A stretch of DNA of 64,000 bases, taken from contig JAVTVY010019570.1 in NCBI GenBank assembly GCA_036873755.1, positions 1-64,000 on the forward strand. Direction: 5' to 3'. The stretch's first letter is position 1. Each line of letters starts with the position of its first letter. This DNA comes from Hanleya hanleyi. Taxonomy: Eukaryota; Mollusca; Polyplacophora; Lepidopleurida; Hanleyidae. Below are positions 11,801 through 22,450 of this stretch, piece after piece. The position numbers and the translations under genes were made by a program. A model generated the notes under the pieces. That model had not been told where the DNA came from. It worked only from the letters and a program-made list of their open reading frames with translations, and did no database searches.

Positions 11801-12270
11801 ACCCGGGATAAATTTTCTTCCCTCGGAACGCACTCCATATTTTCTGGGAAATCTATTAAAATGACCCAAAATACGCCATATTTCGTTAATTTCCTGGAAA
11901 AATCTTGACAATCGATTTCAATAAGATTTCGTCTTAGTGTTCCCCGTCTCGAGGCGAGATAAAAAAGCTGTTCAAAATATGGGGTCGACCATGCCGTTTT
12001 TTGTCACATATTTCATATGTAACATAACCCTATTTTTAAACACCTGAAAAACGTACGAAACTGAGGCTGACGAAGGTTGATTTCGCGGCCCGACTCGCCA
12101 TATAGCTCAACCGAGCCACCCATCCGCATATGTCATTTTGAAGGAATGGTAGTACCCAGAAGCTTGGTACTATAAATATTGGTTACCAAAAAGGGAAGGA
12201 TAATTATCATGTGGTCAGACCCGGACGCTCTGCTGTATTAAAATTTTTGATAATCCGAAACTATGGACTA
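8807..12270. repeat. 1.4-kb tandem repeat (about 2.4 units)
   Basis: The unit starts GTGCAGTCCACAGTAGACCC at 8811, 10206 and 11636, giving periods of 1395 and 1430. The difference is a deletion of about 35 bases in unit 1 (near 9490) relative to unit 2. The third unit breaks off near 12255. Units are about 97-98% identical by eye. Open frames such as 9386-9697 and 10781-11107 change length between units through indels and lack any known domain. I treat the array as non-coding satellite-like DNA. Confidence 0.85.
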
Positions 12271-15200
12271 CTCCCTATTAGTGTAATATCTGTTCAAACA
12301 TTCCCTGGAAATTCCGAACATTGCCGTTCTAAGTCGGGTTTCTTGGTCTATTTTGTTTTCTATTTGACCTGCTCTCGCGCAAGATGTCGGCAGGTCATCT
12401 GTTGAAATGTTTGATTTGGGACGATTCTATTTATCGTATTACGCCTGGTTTTACGCTTACAACGACTGGAAACCATCATCTCAAGACTACAAGATTCTGT
12501 TGGGAAATATACTTGCTAATTTTTTAACGATAACAAAATGGCTATCAAGATTTTTCTGCCATTCACTTAGTTGTTGTTGTTGTTGTTGTTTTCTGCCCTC
12601 GAAATCACGCTCGCGGGCCCACATGGAATGAATTCCAACACCTAGCGTACGCACTATGCATACAGTTGAATGTGCCTACCAAATTACTCTCTTGATAAAT
12701 CAAGTGTTATCATTTTATTCGTTTATATTTTTTATCTACACGAGAGTTTATGAAGAATTGTGCATATCTTTGAAACATAATTCTGCAAGGAAATATTTCC
12801 CCAACAAATATTAAATAAACTTAGATCGTATATGCTTGTCTCTAAGATTAAGCCATGCAATGTCTAAGTACAGACTGTCACATAGTGAAACCAGAATGGC
12901 TCATTAAATCAGTTATGATCTCTTAGACCTACATTTGAAATTAATTTCAGCATTAAATTAATTTCTTTTTACTGAGAAATTAAGAACAGATCTGGTGTGG
13001 GTTTATTTTTCCGGGAAGACAATCAGAAATGGCGACCGAGAAAAAGATCAAACCTGGAGTTACGCAATCATCCGCCACAGATTTTGGGACTACAAAGAAA
13101 GCACAGTTTCCATGTGGCGAGAGCTATCATTTCAGATCGACCTTTTTGTGATCGGGACCAAACAATAAGCCCCGTTTCTCCTCAACTGACATCCGACCTT
13201 GAGACGTCCTCTGTCTCGCCACAACCCAGTACAATCGACTCTGTGGGCTGCATCCATTCCATCGACTGCTGCTGATGTTCATCCACAGCCTTGTACTTTG
13301 CTACGACGGGTTTCGACTCCAACTCTACGATCTTAGCCCGTCCTTCTTCTACGACTGCTTCGTCCAAAACAGCTTTGGGCTACGGCATTGTAAAGAAACA
13401 CAAACAATTATCTTCATAAGTTTTATTGTCATAATTAACTGGATGATCGATTGAGCTTATACATTTGAGGCGGGCAGGTAAGTATTTGACCTCAATTTTA
13501 TGGTGATTCAGGATTGAACATTGATTTCATGGTCTTTATTATGAAATACCAGTGATCTCCTTTTATAGAATCATTTGATTGGTCAGTTCAGATTGTGAAA
13601 TTATGAGGTATGTTCTTGGGCTGCGCTACTGCCTTCCAAGACCATACTTTTCCGTTCACCCGTCCGTTACCGATCGTCCCTCGTTCAGATTCCGCAGCGA
13701 CACTTTGGGCTCCGTGCTTTACATCGACCTACGTTTTCTTCAACTCGGTCGGTTTCTACATCTTGTCGTTTCTAACGATAATATTCTACTACACTACGTT
13801 CTATGTATTTTTATCGGTGCCTCGACGATGTTTCAAAACCTGATCGTCGTTTGTCTTCTACATCATTAGTGCTTCTGTTCGGAAGTCATCGCTTCACCGG
13901 ACGTCAACTCTGAAGTCATGGATGCGTTTACCTTGCCGATAGTTGGCGGTATTACTACTCTCGTTTCGGAGATGCCGAGCCTACAGTACAAGGCAGAAAT
14001 AACTTCATGCTAAACGCGAGTAGAACGCGAAGTAATCGAGACTGACTCGCGCTAGTTTATTGAAGGAGTCGCGACTGTAAATTTCGGAACACGCGGTTTT
14101 GACCCGACTGTTTTCTGTAAACGCGTCAGCGTGTAAAAGCGTCCGATGTCGCTGTCGACGCGATCGTCTCGGGTTTTAGCGCGATCCACAGGCATATTTC
14201 AAAAGGGATTACTTTATTGATCGCGTCAGATGGAGTCTTGTTGGCCGAACAAGCCAAGATTGACCACCACGTAAGAAATTCCCCTCACAGTAAAATGTTC
14301 ATCGAGTGAAAGCTCATTGATAGTCCACACCGTTCAATAACGAAATAATCGGCAATATACGTTCAAATTTTATTAAGAATCATACCACAAACGTATAAAA
14401 AGTTTATTTTGTTGAAGACGTACCTTCAGTGTGATGGAAATTGAAAAATCAGCAAAGAATTTGCCGGGTTTTGGACCATTTTCAGCGCCATCGAAATCTT
14501 ATTTCCCGCGGTAGAATGTGGGAGATATTGGCCTCATTTCAAAGGCCATTTCCCCCACTTTCGACCTATGATGAGTGATTTAACAACTAACAAAGAAATA
14601 ACGAAGAATTTGATTGAATAGACCTGTCCTCGTCATGAATATTCGTTCGATAAAACAAGGTCGACTGAGTTGGTTAATACCGCGAAGCTGATTAGTTGAG
14701 AATGAGGTCATCGTAGGAAAGTCTGTGAGACAATCGCAGCGATTGGCCGGCTGTCTGTCTGTATGTCGGTCTTCAGTGCCGAGTGAATTTATCGCATAGA
14801 AAATGGCCCCATTGGAAACTTTAGCGAGACGACTGTTGGATTTACAATGGAAATAAAGGGTTTCTCGGATTTATATGTCGGATTAAACCCCACAGAGATG
14901 ATGTACTGGTATTTTAGCACGATCGTCCGCTTGAATTGAGCGAATTGTGATGATATTTTTTATGAAAATTATCGTTTGGCTGGGACATAGACGCAAGGTA
15001 ATGTTCATTGTTGCCGAAATCAAATGTTTTTGTTTGTTTTATTTTCTCACCTGGTCTGGTTTTATTTTAGAGAAAAAAGGGCAGATATTTTGACGGACAG
15101 ATTAATTCAAGTATGGGCTTTCTGAAAATATATATATTTAGCGGGATTTCAATCAAGCTACATGCAAATATATTGCTTCAAACAAGACGGTTCATAACAA

Positions 15201-15800
15201 AATCCTCCCGCATGCATTTATCCGAGCAAACAAGGCTGACAAACGAGACTATCGGCAAGTAGAAAAGGGAATCGTTTATTTACAACACGCGACTTGTTCT
15301 GATCGCGTCATGCAGTATCTTTACAGTTACGGCAAACTGTCGACGCGTCTCAGTCGCGATTATGCTTTTGTTTTTGCGCGATTGAGGCGCATTTTCCGAT
15401 CGAGATTAATAAATTATAGTCGCGAAAATGATTTTTTTAACTCGCGTTTATGATGAAGATATTTCTGCCTTGTACTGTACAAGTTCCTGTGCTCTGTCTC
15501 CGGTAAGGGCTTCCATATTTACTTCTTACGACCGCCAACTTGGGCGACGACAAGTTTTAGGATCCTACGTTCACGTTTTAAAGAAGCAAACTCCACGATG
15601 GTTTTCCTTCTAGACAAACCTTCTGTACCGGACTGCGATTTGGGTTAAGTATTGAAGTTTTTCCAAACCGCTCTCCCTTAGCCTTCCCTCCTAGGAAGTT
15701 TACCGTCTACGACATGACGTCGTACACCGTCTGGTTCCTGGAGTAGAGTACGGTATGTCCGAATGGATTGAGTCTAGAGGATGGGATCTGTTTTCCTTCA
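12271..15800. other. Long stretch without a recognised gene
   Basis: Holds a GTT microsatellite (12570-12592), a 40-codon ORF at 13029-13151, and open frames at 13579-13869 and 15428-15613 with no domain I can name. Around 14000-14200 and 15290-15400 there are many CGCGA/TCGCG motifs. It directly precedes the DIRS reverse-transcriptase region and could contain that element's left end and gag, but I could not identify a gag or terminal repeats. Confidence 0.4.
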
Positions 15801-15811
15801 GCCTTCTTGCC

Positions 15812-16500
15812 GTCGGAGGTCGTTTGCAGCTCTACTGGGAGTTTTGGCAGCTCTTTACAGACGCCGCCCGGTTCTGAGACATTAAGAAATGGGTTTCCTC
15901 TTCTACTTTCAGACCCAGCCCAGACTCTTTTCTCGACCTCGTCCATCTCACCTGCCAGTTTCTCTCAGGACACGTTTAGACGCTTCTTGTCACCTATCAC
16001 CACCTTCTCATTTCAAGATGACGTCGCTTTTATCGATCTGGGCCCGTGTACATCACCGGGATTGGCTGGCCTCCATCGATCTGCAAGACGCATATCTTCT
16101 TATACCCATTCAGTCTCGTCATCGCCTACGCTTTACCATCGCCGGTCGATGATTCGAGTGGCAAGTTCTCCCGTTCGGAGTCAACATCGCCCCATAGGTT
16201 TTCACCCGTATCACATCACCAGCCATGGCGTTCCTTCGTCTACGAGGTATTCATATCGAGGTATACATAGACGACATCTTCATTTGGGCGGCAGACAAGT
16301 CTCTCCTCAACGCTCAAATCCGGTTCACTTTGCTCGTCCTTCGACATCTCGGGTTCATTCCTCACCCTCAGAAGTCAGAGTTGGTACCGGCACAACATCG
16401 TCGTTTCATCAGGGCAGTCTTCGACACAGTCCATCAGTTGGTTCTACCCCCGGAAGATCGGTGGATCAAGCTTCAGACGGTGGTTCTAAAGTTTTTGTCT
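15812..16500 (+). pseudogene. DIRS reverse transcriptase
   Basis: A 'VGGRL' start-type motif at 15812 is in a different frame from the rest. The palm then reads DWLASIDLQDAY (near 16060-16095), a FEWQVLPFGVN segment (16150-16185), and the catalytic YIDD at 16264-16275, all in one frame. Two in-frame stops interrupt that frame, at about 16150 (TGA where CGA would give Arg) and about 16192 (TAG for Gln). Both are C-to-T changes. The stretch between 15850 and 16010 is shorter than expected for DIRS, suggesting an internal deletion. Confidence 0.85.
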
Positions 16501-16599
16501 TCACCTTCAGCCCCTTCATCTTTGGCAGAGTCTTCTAGGTCTTCTCACATCCACCCAGGACCTTACTCACTACGGTCGTCTCCTAGTTCGGCCTCTGCA

Positions 16600-17035
16600 G
16601 TACCATCTCTACACCGATGGGTCAGAGACAGGTTGGGGAGCCCATCTAAACGACCTAGAGGTATCCGGCAGATTGTCGACGTCGGATGCCAGTCTTCATA
16701 TCAACCTTCTAGAAATGAAAGCTGTCATCCTAGCAGTCCAGCATTGGATCCCTCTTCTGGTGAATTCGTCTCTTCCCATCGCATCAGACAAGTCGACCGT
16801 CATTGCTCACATCCACAAGATGGGTACCACCCGATCCTATCCAACATTTCGTCTGGTTTGGATCCTCTTCGACTGGGCTTTGCAACATCACTGCCATCTC
16901 TTCGCTAGTCATGTACCGGGTCGGCTCAATGTACTAGCAGATCGCCTTTCTCGCCCCGACACTGTTCTTCAGACCGATTGGCAACTGCATCCGGAGGTCT
17001 TCCAACGCATCACCAGCATCTGGGAGCCCCCTTGA
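16600..17035 (+). pseudogene. DIRS RNase H domain
   Basis: Frame differs from the reverse transcriptase upstream. The acidic residues expected of RNase H are visible: Asp in TDGSETGWGAHL (16616), Glu in LLEMKAV (near 16717), Asp in a SDKST segment and Asp in VLADRLSR near the end. The TDGS/WGAHL, LEMKAV and HVPGRLNVLADRLSR pattern is the one seen in DIRS and related pol proteins. The ORF stops at 17035. Confidence 0.85.
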
Positions 17036-17147
17036 TCGACGTGTTTGCGACGGGGAACAATGCACAGCTTTCCCTCTTCGTCAGGCCGATTCGGGACTCT
17101 CTCATTGCCCTGCTTCAGGAAGTTCTACAGAAGATTGCTTAGCACGA

Positions 17148-18130
17148 TTGCGTCATTCTTCTCGTTGTTCCGTGGTGGCCCCGTCGACCGTGGTTTTCGG
17201 CTCTGGTTCCTCTGCTCACCGCCCCACCACGTCGCTTACCAGCTTGGCCAATCTTTTGCGTCAACTTCACGGGTTACTCTACCACAATCCTCAGTGGCTC
17301 AACTTACACGTTCTGCAGTTTATCCAGAGTGCACTCACAGACCTAGGATTTTCAGCAGAAGTTGCAGAGACGATGGTTTCAGCCAACCGACCTTCCACAT
17401 CACAGCTCTATCAGTGGAAATACTTCGTCTCTTGGTGTCGCAGTCGAGGTATCGATCCCGACGCTGCCTTCTTCACCTACACCGGGATAGGAAGTTTCAA
17501 ATCAGCATCATTGAAGAGTACCGGTCAGCTTTAACCGGGTTTTGCGGTTATCTACGGGCATTGACATTAGCCTAGATGACAACATCTCTGCTCTTCTACG
17601 TGTCTTCCCCTTACAGTCTCGTCGTACTCAACTGCTACCGAAGTGAGTTTTTGGGGTTGTTCTTGGCGCTTTTCTTCGCCCACCCTTTGAACCGCTACAG
17701 TCAGCCTCTATTAAGCTGTTTCCTACAAGACGGCCTTCCTTACGGCCTTCGCTACTAGAGTATCCGAGCTTTACGCCTTGGAGAGGAAATCGATGACCTG
17801 GATAGCAGATTGGTCCCGCATCTGTTTTCGACCTATTCCAGAGTTCATCGCCCAAAAATGAGACTGTGCGCCAAGGTCCTTGTGCTCAACCTCTGTATTC
17901 TATCTCAGCATTAACAGATTTTGTTCATGGCCTTGATGACGACATCCTGTTATGTCCAGTGCGAGCATTACGTCACTACCTCACCCGTACCGACCCAGTT
18001 TGAGGTTCTTCTCGACTGTTGTTTTTTCGCTCTTCTTCCAGCTGCTACTTGTAACATCACCAAGAATACGGTGTCCTCTTGGTTTTATAAGACCATTTAG
18101 TGGACATATCAACTTGCCTATGATCAGTTG
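17148..18130 (+). pseudogene. DIRS tyrosine recombinase
   Basis: The N-terminal SAM-like DNA-binding part is seen as QLYQWKYFVSWCRSRGIDP (about 17405-17460), continuing in another frame through EEYRSALTGF. A later segment near 17940-18000 gives DDDILLCPVRALRHYLTRT, and 18060-18090 gives a TKNTVSSW-like segment, both typical of DIRS recombinases. Stops and frame changes occur throughout. I could not confirm the Arg-His-Arg-Tyr catalytic set because the C-terminal part is eroded and runs into a tandem repeat. Confidence 0.75.
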
Positions 18131-18525
18131 GTCCACTAGTATTCGGATTCAGATGCCTGGTGTATTGACATGACCCTTCTTACCGTTTTACTAGTATTAC
18201 CCTCTTAGTCCCTACTGCTTCTATACGACAAGGGTTCTTGACGGGGCTTAATTATCGGTACCATTCTGCTACAAGAGATGGCTATTACAGTATGATCAGT
18301 TGGTTCACTAGTATTCGGGTTCAGAAGTCTGGTATATTGACATGACCCTTCTTACCGTTTTACTAGTAATTACTCTCTTAGCTCCCTACAGCTTCTATAC
18401 GACTAGGGCTCCTGACAGAATAATTTAAGACCCTTCTTACCGTTTTACTAGTAGTTACCCTCTTAGTTCCTACAGCTTCTATACGACGAGGGATCCTGAC
18501 AGGGTTAATTAATGGTACCACATCT
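18121..18525. repeat. 173-bp tandem repeat, about 2.3 units
   Basis: Starts at GATCAGTTGGTCCACTAGTA (18121) and again at 18294 with one change. A third partial unit begins near 18429. Shared blocks include 'GACCCTTCTTACCGTTTTAC' and CTTCTATACGAC. It overlaps the end of the DIRS recombinase region and may have grown from its 3' sequence. Confidence 0.75.
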
Positions 18526-18599
18526 ATGATCATCTCAGCGGTTACTCTACAACTCAGCAACTACAACAAGGCCGAGGTCCCTTCCTCCATCTGTTGGTA

Positions 18600-18945
18600 G
18601 TGGGTCATAGCAATAGCAGGTGTAGATTTGAGCAATAAATATTAAACATTTATAAACAATGTTGGTATTTATTATCAAATCAAACCTGCTATTGCTTTGA
18701 TTGCCCAGCCTAGCCTCCCCTCACTCTTCTCGGCCTTACACACAAAACGCTTACGGGCTGCAGTAGCGGAAAGAGGAAATGCTCAAGTGGCGCATGGGCC
18801 GAGTAACCAGCTGAGGCTCCAGAGGGGTGAGAACTTTTACTTTGCAATGAATCTCCTAAAGGAGGAATAAGGCATAGCAATAGCAGGTTTGATTTGATAA
18901 TAAATACCAACATTGTTTATAAATGTTTAATATTTTATTCTATGC
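18600..18945. repeat. Inverted repeat related to the 2.7-kb repeat
   Basis: Two arms: AGCAATAGCAGGT(G/T)...AATAAATA-type sequence at 18610-18690 and its complement at 18860-18945 (including the shared 'ATTTATAAACAATGTTGGTA' stretch in opposite orientations). The centre (18770-18880) is the complement of 2300-2420 and 7018-7138 in the 2.7-kb repeats (CCCATGCGCCACTT, GAGATTC-CTCCTTTAGGAG). It is a palindromic arrangement that could form a hairpin. Confidence 0.65.
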
Positions 18946-19535
18946 TTGGAATTACACAGAAAAGAACTAGATAAGCATTTTTTTAGGGGAAAAACTACGA
19001 ACTGATAGATTTTCTGTGTTCGTTTACCCCGTCGAGTGAGATCGTTGGGATCAGCAGTGAAAGTTGAACGCATTACTTCGAACTGCCGACAAACACGCGA
19101 AACAACCAGTGACCTGAACGAACGAAAAAGTCTATCCAACAAACTGGTGCGTAAACCTAGTTGCACATTCTGATGCTTGTTTATTTAAATCAATACCCAA
19201 TCATTCCTGGTTTTAGAAATCAATTCTAAAATGAAGAATTAGCCTTTGGTTCGCTTCTGAAGTCAAGAGATTTCAAAGTGAAACTTAACAGTTACTTGGA
19301 AGGACTAGATACAGGCGATGAATTGTGCGGGTTGAACAACCATGCAGTAATCTTAACAAATGGCATTATTTATTAACTGATCAATGACTTTCAAATTCGG
19401 GAGCTGGTTTCAGAATTCAGTTCAAAAATGAAGAATTTGCCTTAAGTATGTAAAAAGGACGAGTTGCAGTAAGATGGATTTTTATCCTATAAGTGTTGCA
19501 CTAAGAAACAGAATTTTCATTTTAGCAGTAACCGG
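18946..19535. other. Unassigned stretch
   Basis: AT-rich, with two related segments containing 'TTC(A/T)(G/A)AAATCAATTCTAAAATGAAGAATT'-like text near 19215 and 19410. The 79-codon minus-strand frame at 18927-19166 has no recognisable domain. No supported gene. Confidence 0.4.
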
Positions 19536-19700
19536 TCACACCGGTCTTCCACGATGATGATTTTATCCTCATAGACGAGTAACTCCACCTGGGTGTAAGG
19601 GGAAAGACGGCTCGTAAGACTGGTGACATCGTTGACCAAATGACGTACGATGAATGACGCACACTCTGACTGACGAAATGTATACGAGGTTTTTGGCTTT
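19535..19700 (-). pseudogene. Fragment of Polinton unknown-protein gene B (5' part)
   Basis: Matches the start of the gene at 29227-29706 and its copy-2 counterpart near 44150-44330. Shared text includes 'TTATCCTCATAGACG', CACCTGGGTGTAAGGGG, GGCTCGTAAGACTGGTGACAT and the 5' leader GAATGACGCACACTCTGACTGAC. It is the only Polinton piece here and no other Polinton gene flanks it. It is therefore a fourth, isolated trace of the family. Confidence 0.8.
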
Positions 19701-20035
19701 TTCGTTTAAATTTTTGGCATGAATATTTTAATATATCTAACATATGACAACTTGATCCAAAATGAATCTAATGTTTTCAGAATCACTATATCTGCCACGA
19801 TATTAAATCCAAATATTATTTTAGTTCAGAGTGTGTTATTTAGATATATTAAATAATCCATTATAAAATGTGCACGAAAATCCCTTCCAAAAAAAACACA
19901 CACACGAAAGTCTCATTTCGGAGGTCCTTTGGCGCTGTTTTACTTCACTATTAACTTTTAAAACGTGGGTATTTTGTCTGTACGAGAGTAGTAGTATAAG
20001 AGCATTTCGAGCTAACTTGACCTCAGAAATTTGCA
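19695..20035. repeat. Interspersed repeat shared with 49015-49190
   Basis: GGCTTTTTCGTTTAAATTTTTGGCATGAATATTTTAATATATCTAACATATGACAACTTGA-type sequence is present at 19690-19760 and, with a few changes, at 49020-49085. The two copies also share an 'ATATCTGCCA(C/T)GATATTA' segment and an 'ACTATTAACTTTTAAA' segment. The minus-strand frame at 19836-20036 lies in this repeat and is not supported as a gene. Confidence 0.6.
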
Positions 20036-20099
20036 TATGACCTCTGTCACGTGACAGCGACAGCCAATCAGAAGCGAGTATTCTGTTAGAGGGGTCATT

Positions 20100-20367
20100 G
20101 TGGTGGGGTGGTGGATGGTGGGTTTAAGATGGCGGCTGTGGTGGGGTGGTGGATGGTGGGTTTAAGATGGCGGCTGTGGTGGGGTGGTGGATGGTGGGTT
20201 TAAGATGGCGGCTGTGGTGGGGTGGTGGATGGTGGGTTTAAGATGGCGGCTGTGGTGGGGTGGTGGATGATGGGTTTAAGATGGCGGCTGTGGTGGGGTG
20301 GTGGATGGTGGGTTTAAGATGGCGGCTGTGGTGGGGTGGTGGATGGTGGGTTTAAGATGGCGGCTGT
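20100..20367. repeat. 38-bp tandem array, seven units with a YY1-like core
   Basis: Seven units of 38 bp, nearly perfect (one G-to-A change in unit 5). Each contains TTTAAGATGGCGGCTGTGG; AAGATGGCGGC is the vertebrate-defined YY1 consensus core. The rest of the unit is G-rich (GGTGGGGTGGTGGATGGTGG). Perfect spacing of a factor-binding motif could be regulatory or chance expansion. Confidence 0.9.
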
Positions 20368-20370
20368 GGG

Positions 20371-20750
20371 AGCCCGAATCATAACGGACTGAAATTATTG
20401 AACCAGCACAGGGGCTTGGACTAGAAAAAGAGGGGGAGGGAAGGTGTTTTTGCATGATTGCAGATATTTGTCACTGTCGTTGACGACCCTGTGCGACATA
20501 TTACTACTTTTACACATCGGTAAAAGGAATAACATTACAGCCCGAATCATAACGGACTGAAATTATTGAACCAGCACAGGGGCATGGACTAGAAAGAGGG
20601 GGAGAGGGGGAGAGGGGGATGTTTTTGCATGAATGTCGTTGGCGACCCTGTGCGACATGTTACTACTTTTACATCGGTAAAAGGAATAACATTACAGCCC
20701 GAATCATAACGGACTGAAATTATTGAACCAGCACAGGGGCTTGTTGTACC
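20371..20750. repeat. 160-bp tandem repeat, about 2.4 units
   Basis: Units begin AGCCCGAATCATAACGGACT at 20371, 20539 and 20696. They include ATTGAACCAGCACAGGGGC, a variable GAGGGGGAG tract, and 'GACCCTGTGCGACAT' followed by a TTACTACTTTTACA-type stretch. The third unit is cut after the first 50 bases. A sequence with another ATGGCGGC core follows at 20838. Confidence 0.85.
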
Positions 20751-20940
20751 ATGTTAATAGGATCAGTCTAGCATCTGTACCACCCAAGGGTCGAGTGTTT
20801 ATTGCCCCTGTATCTCCGCAAGAAAACAACAAACAAAATGGCGGCTCCAGGATGGTGTGGGGATGCCCTTTCCATATCACGGCGTCGACCGTAGCGCCAT
20901 CTGCACACATTGACGCAAGGGAGACAACTCGTGTGGCCTA

Positions 20941-21560
20941 AGGATATGGAAATAGCCGTGTTGGAGCTAGGGAAGCCACTAAGGGTCCGATGGGATCGAG
21001 TGAGGTATCAAAGTGAAGCATTCGTGAAGGGGCATCTGATGGGCTGGGTGTGGGGTTAAAATATCGGCATTCTGCGCATGCGCGGTGGCCCAAGGATATG
21101 AAAATAGACGTTTTGGCATCTAGGGGAGCCACTATTGGTCCAGTGGGGTCGAGTGAGGTATCAAAGTGAAGCATTCGTGAAGGGGTATCTCACTGGACTA
21201 GTGGGTTGAAATAGCGTCATTCTGCGCATGCGCGGTGGACCAAGGGTATGGAAATAGACGTTTTGGCATCTAGGGGAGCCACTATTGGTCCAGTGGGGTC
21301 ATATGAGGTATCAATGTGAAGCATTCGTGAAGGGGCATCTGATGGGCTGGGTGTGGGGTTGAAATATCGGCATTCTGCGCATGCGCGGTGGCCCAAGGAT
21401 ATAAAAATAGACGTTTTGGCATCTAGGGGAGCCACTATTGGTCCAGTGGGGTCATATGAGGTATCAATGTGAAGCATTCGTGAAGGGGCATCTGATGAAC
21501 TGGGTATGGGGTTGAAATACCGGCATTCTGCGCATGCGTGGTGGCCCAAGGGTATAAACA
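20941..21560. repeat. 150-153-bp tandem array with NRF1-type motifs (Polinton copy 1 end)
   Basis: About four units. TGCGCATGCGC, the NRF1 consensus palindrome, occurs at 21073, 21223 and 21376, and a one-base variant at 21529. Spacings are 150, 153 and 153. Each unit also holds GGTATCAA(A/T)GTGAAGCATTC and a GCCACTA-GGTCC-(A/G)TGGG block. The sequence is unlike the array of copy 2, but the period is the same. Confidence 0.85.
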
Positions 21561-21780
21561 TAGCCAGTGATCTCCAACTTTTCCGGCCCCGGCGGGCCCC
21601 GGCGGGCCCCGGCGCCCCCCCCCCAGCGCGAGCGGCGCGCGCGTCATCACGCGGGGGTTCTCCGGAAGTGCGCGCGTCATCCCCGGCAGTGCCCGCGCGG
21701 ACGCGGGTCAAAAGGTCAAAGGGTCAACTCCAGGTCAAACGGTCCAATGTCCAATGAGACAATGTTGCGGCATCGCTATA
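21560..21780. promoter_or_regulatory. GC-rich subterminal segment with AGGTCAAA repeats
   Basis: Runs of GGCCCC and CGCGCG, a TCCGGAAGTG (ETS-type) motif near 21661, and repeated GGTCAAA(A/G)GGTCAA(A/C) tracts near 21707-21745. The order ETS motif, GGTCAAAAGGTCAAAG, 'CCAGGTCAAA', AATGTT is shared with copy 2 at 36376-36465 and, inverted, with 4535-4600. This identifies it as the conserved subterminal block of the family. A regulatory role is inferred. Confidence 0.6.
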
Positions 21781-22084
21781 GTCACAGCTTGAACACAAAA
21801 AAGGGGATTCTAGATGAACCTGGGAAAGATGGGCAGTTCCATTTGGACCAATCAGCGGTCGAGAAAAAAGAGCCAATCAGCGGTCGAGAGAAAGAACCAA
21901 ACAGCGGCCGAACAATCAGCCAATCGAATTGGGGTACTCACGGTGTGCTTTCGCTGACGTCCGCGCCTACATCTGGGTTCTTGTACACCCGGGTAATGTT
22001 TTCTGGACATGGATGGGTTACCTTTGGCTCCATTCTAGGCCACTGATTGGCTAATACGGTGTTCAAAACCAGTTTCATGCATTA

Positions 22085-22450
22085 TGCTCATAGAACTTAT
22101 AGTCATAATCTATACGTGTTGGACGAGTCTCTTCACTCACCGTATACACGTACCTCAATGAAATGCCCGCTCCAAACCTAGACCAAAAACACGTACTTGG
22201 TCTGTAGGCTGATTTCATTGGCTCTCTATTTTTACTATAGTGCTCTTGCATTTTAACCTTGATGGGTTACCTAGAACTTATAGTCATCAACATAATCTAT
22301 ACGTGTTGGACGAGTCTCTTCACTCACCGTATACACGCACCTCAATGAAATGCCCGCTCCAAACCTAGACCAAAAACACGTACTTGGTCTGTAGGCTGAT
22401 TTCATTGGCTCTCTATTTTTACTATAGTGCTCTTGCATTCTAACCTTGTT
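22085..22450. repeat. 180-bp tandem duplication after the protease
   Basis: A unit beginning TAGAACTTATAGTCAT at 22094 is repeated at 22273, with CTATACGTGTTGGACGAGTC and 'AATGAAATGCCCGCTCCAAA' in both. The second copy runs into the truncated protease gene. The likely cause of the truncation is therefore this duplication or an associated deletion. Related sequence is at 36640-36720. Confidence 0.75.

Larger units (their letters stand above)
15800..18180 (+). mobile_element. DIRS-type tyrosine-recombinase retrotransposon, decayed
   Basis: Plus-strand pol region in the DIRS order: reverse transcriptase, RNase H, then tyrosine recombinase. Reading requires several frame changes and passes stop codons, so the copy is dead. 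The element ends are not resolved. A 173-bp tandem repeat begins at its 3' side. DIRS elements integrate through a tyrosine recombinase and usually carry split or inverted terminal repeats; I could not show these here. Confidence 0.85.

Noticed and set aside
15768..16538. 256-codon plus-strand ORF, Ser/Pro/Arg-rich
   Set aside because: It is the wrong frame of the DIRS reverse transcriptase; the frame with DWLASIDLQDAY and YIDD carries the real signal.
21217..21711. 164-codon minus-strand ORF
   Set aside because: A product of the 150-153-bp array and the GC-rich segment; residues repeat with the DNA period.
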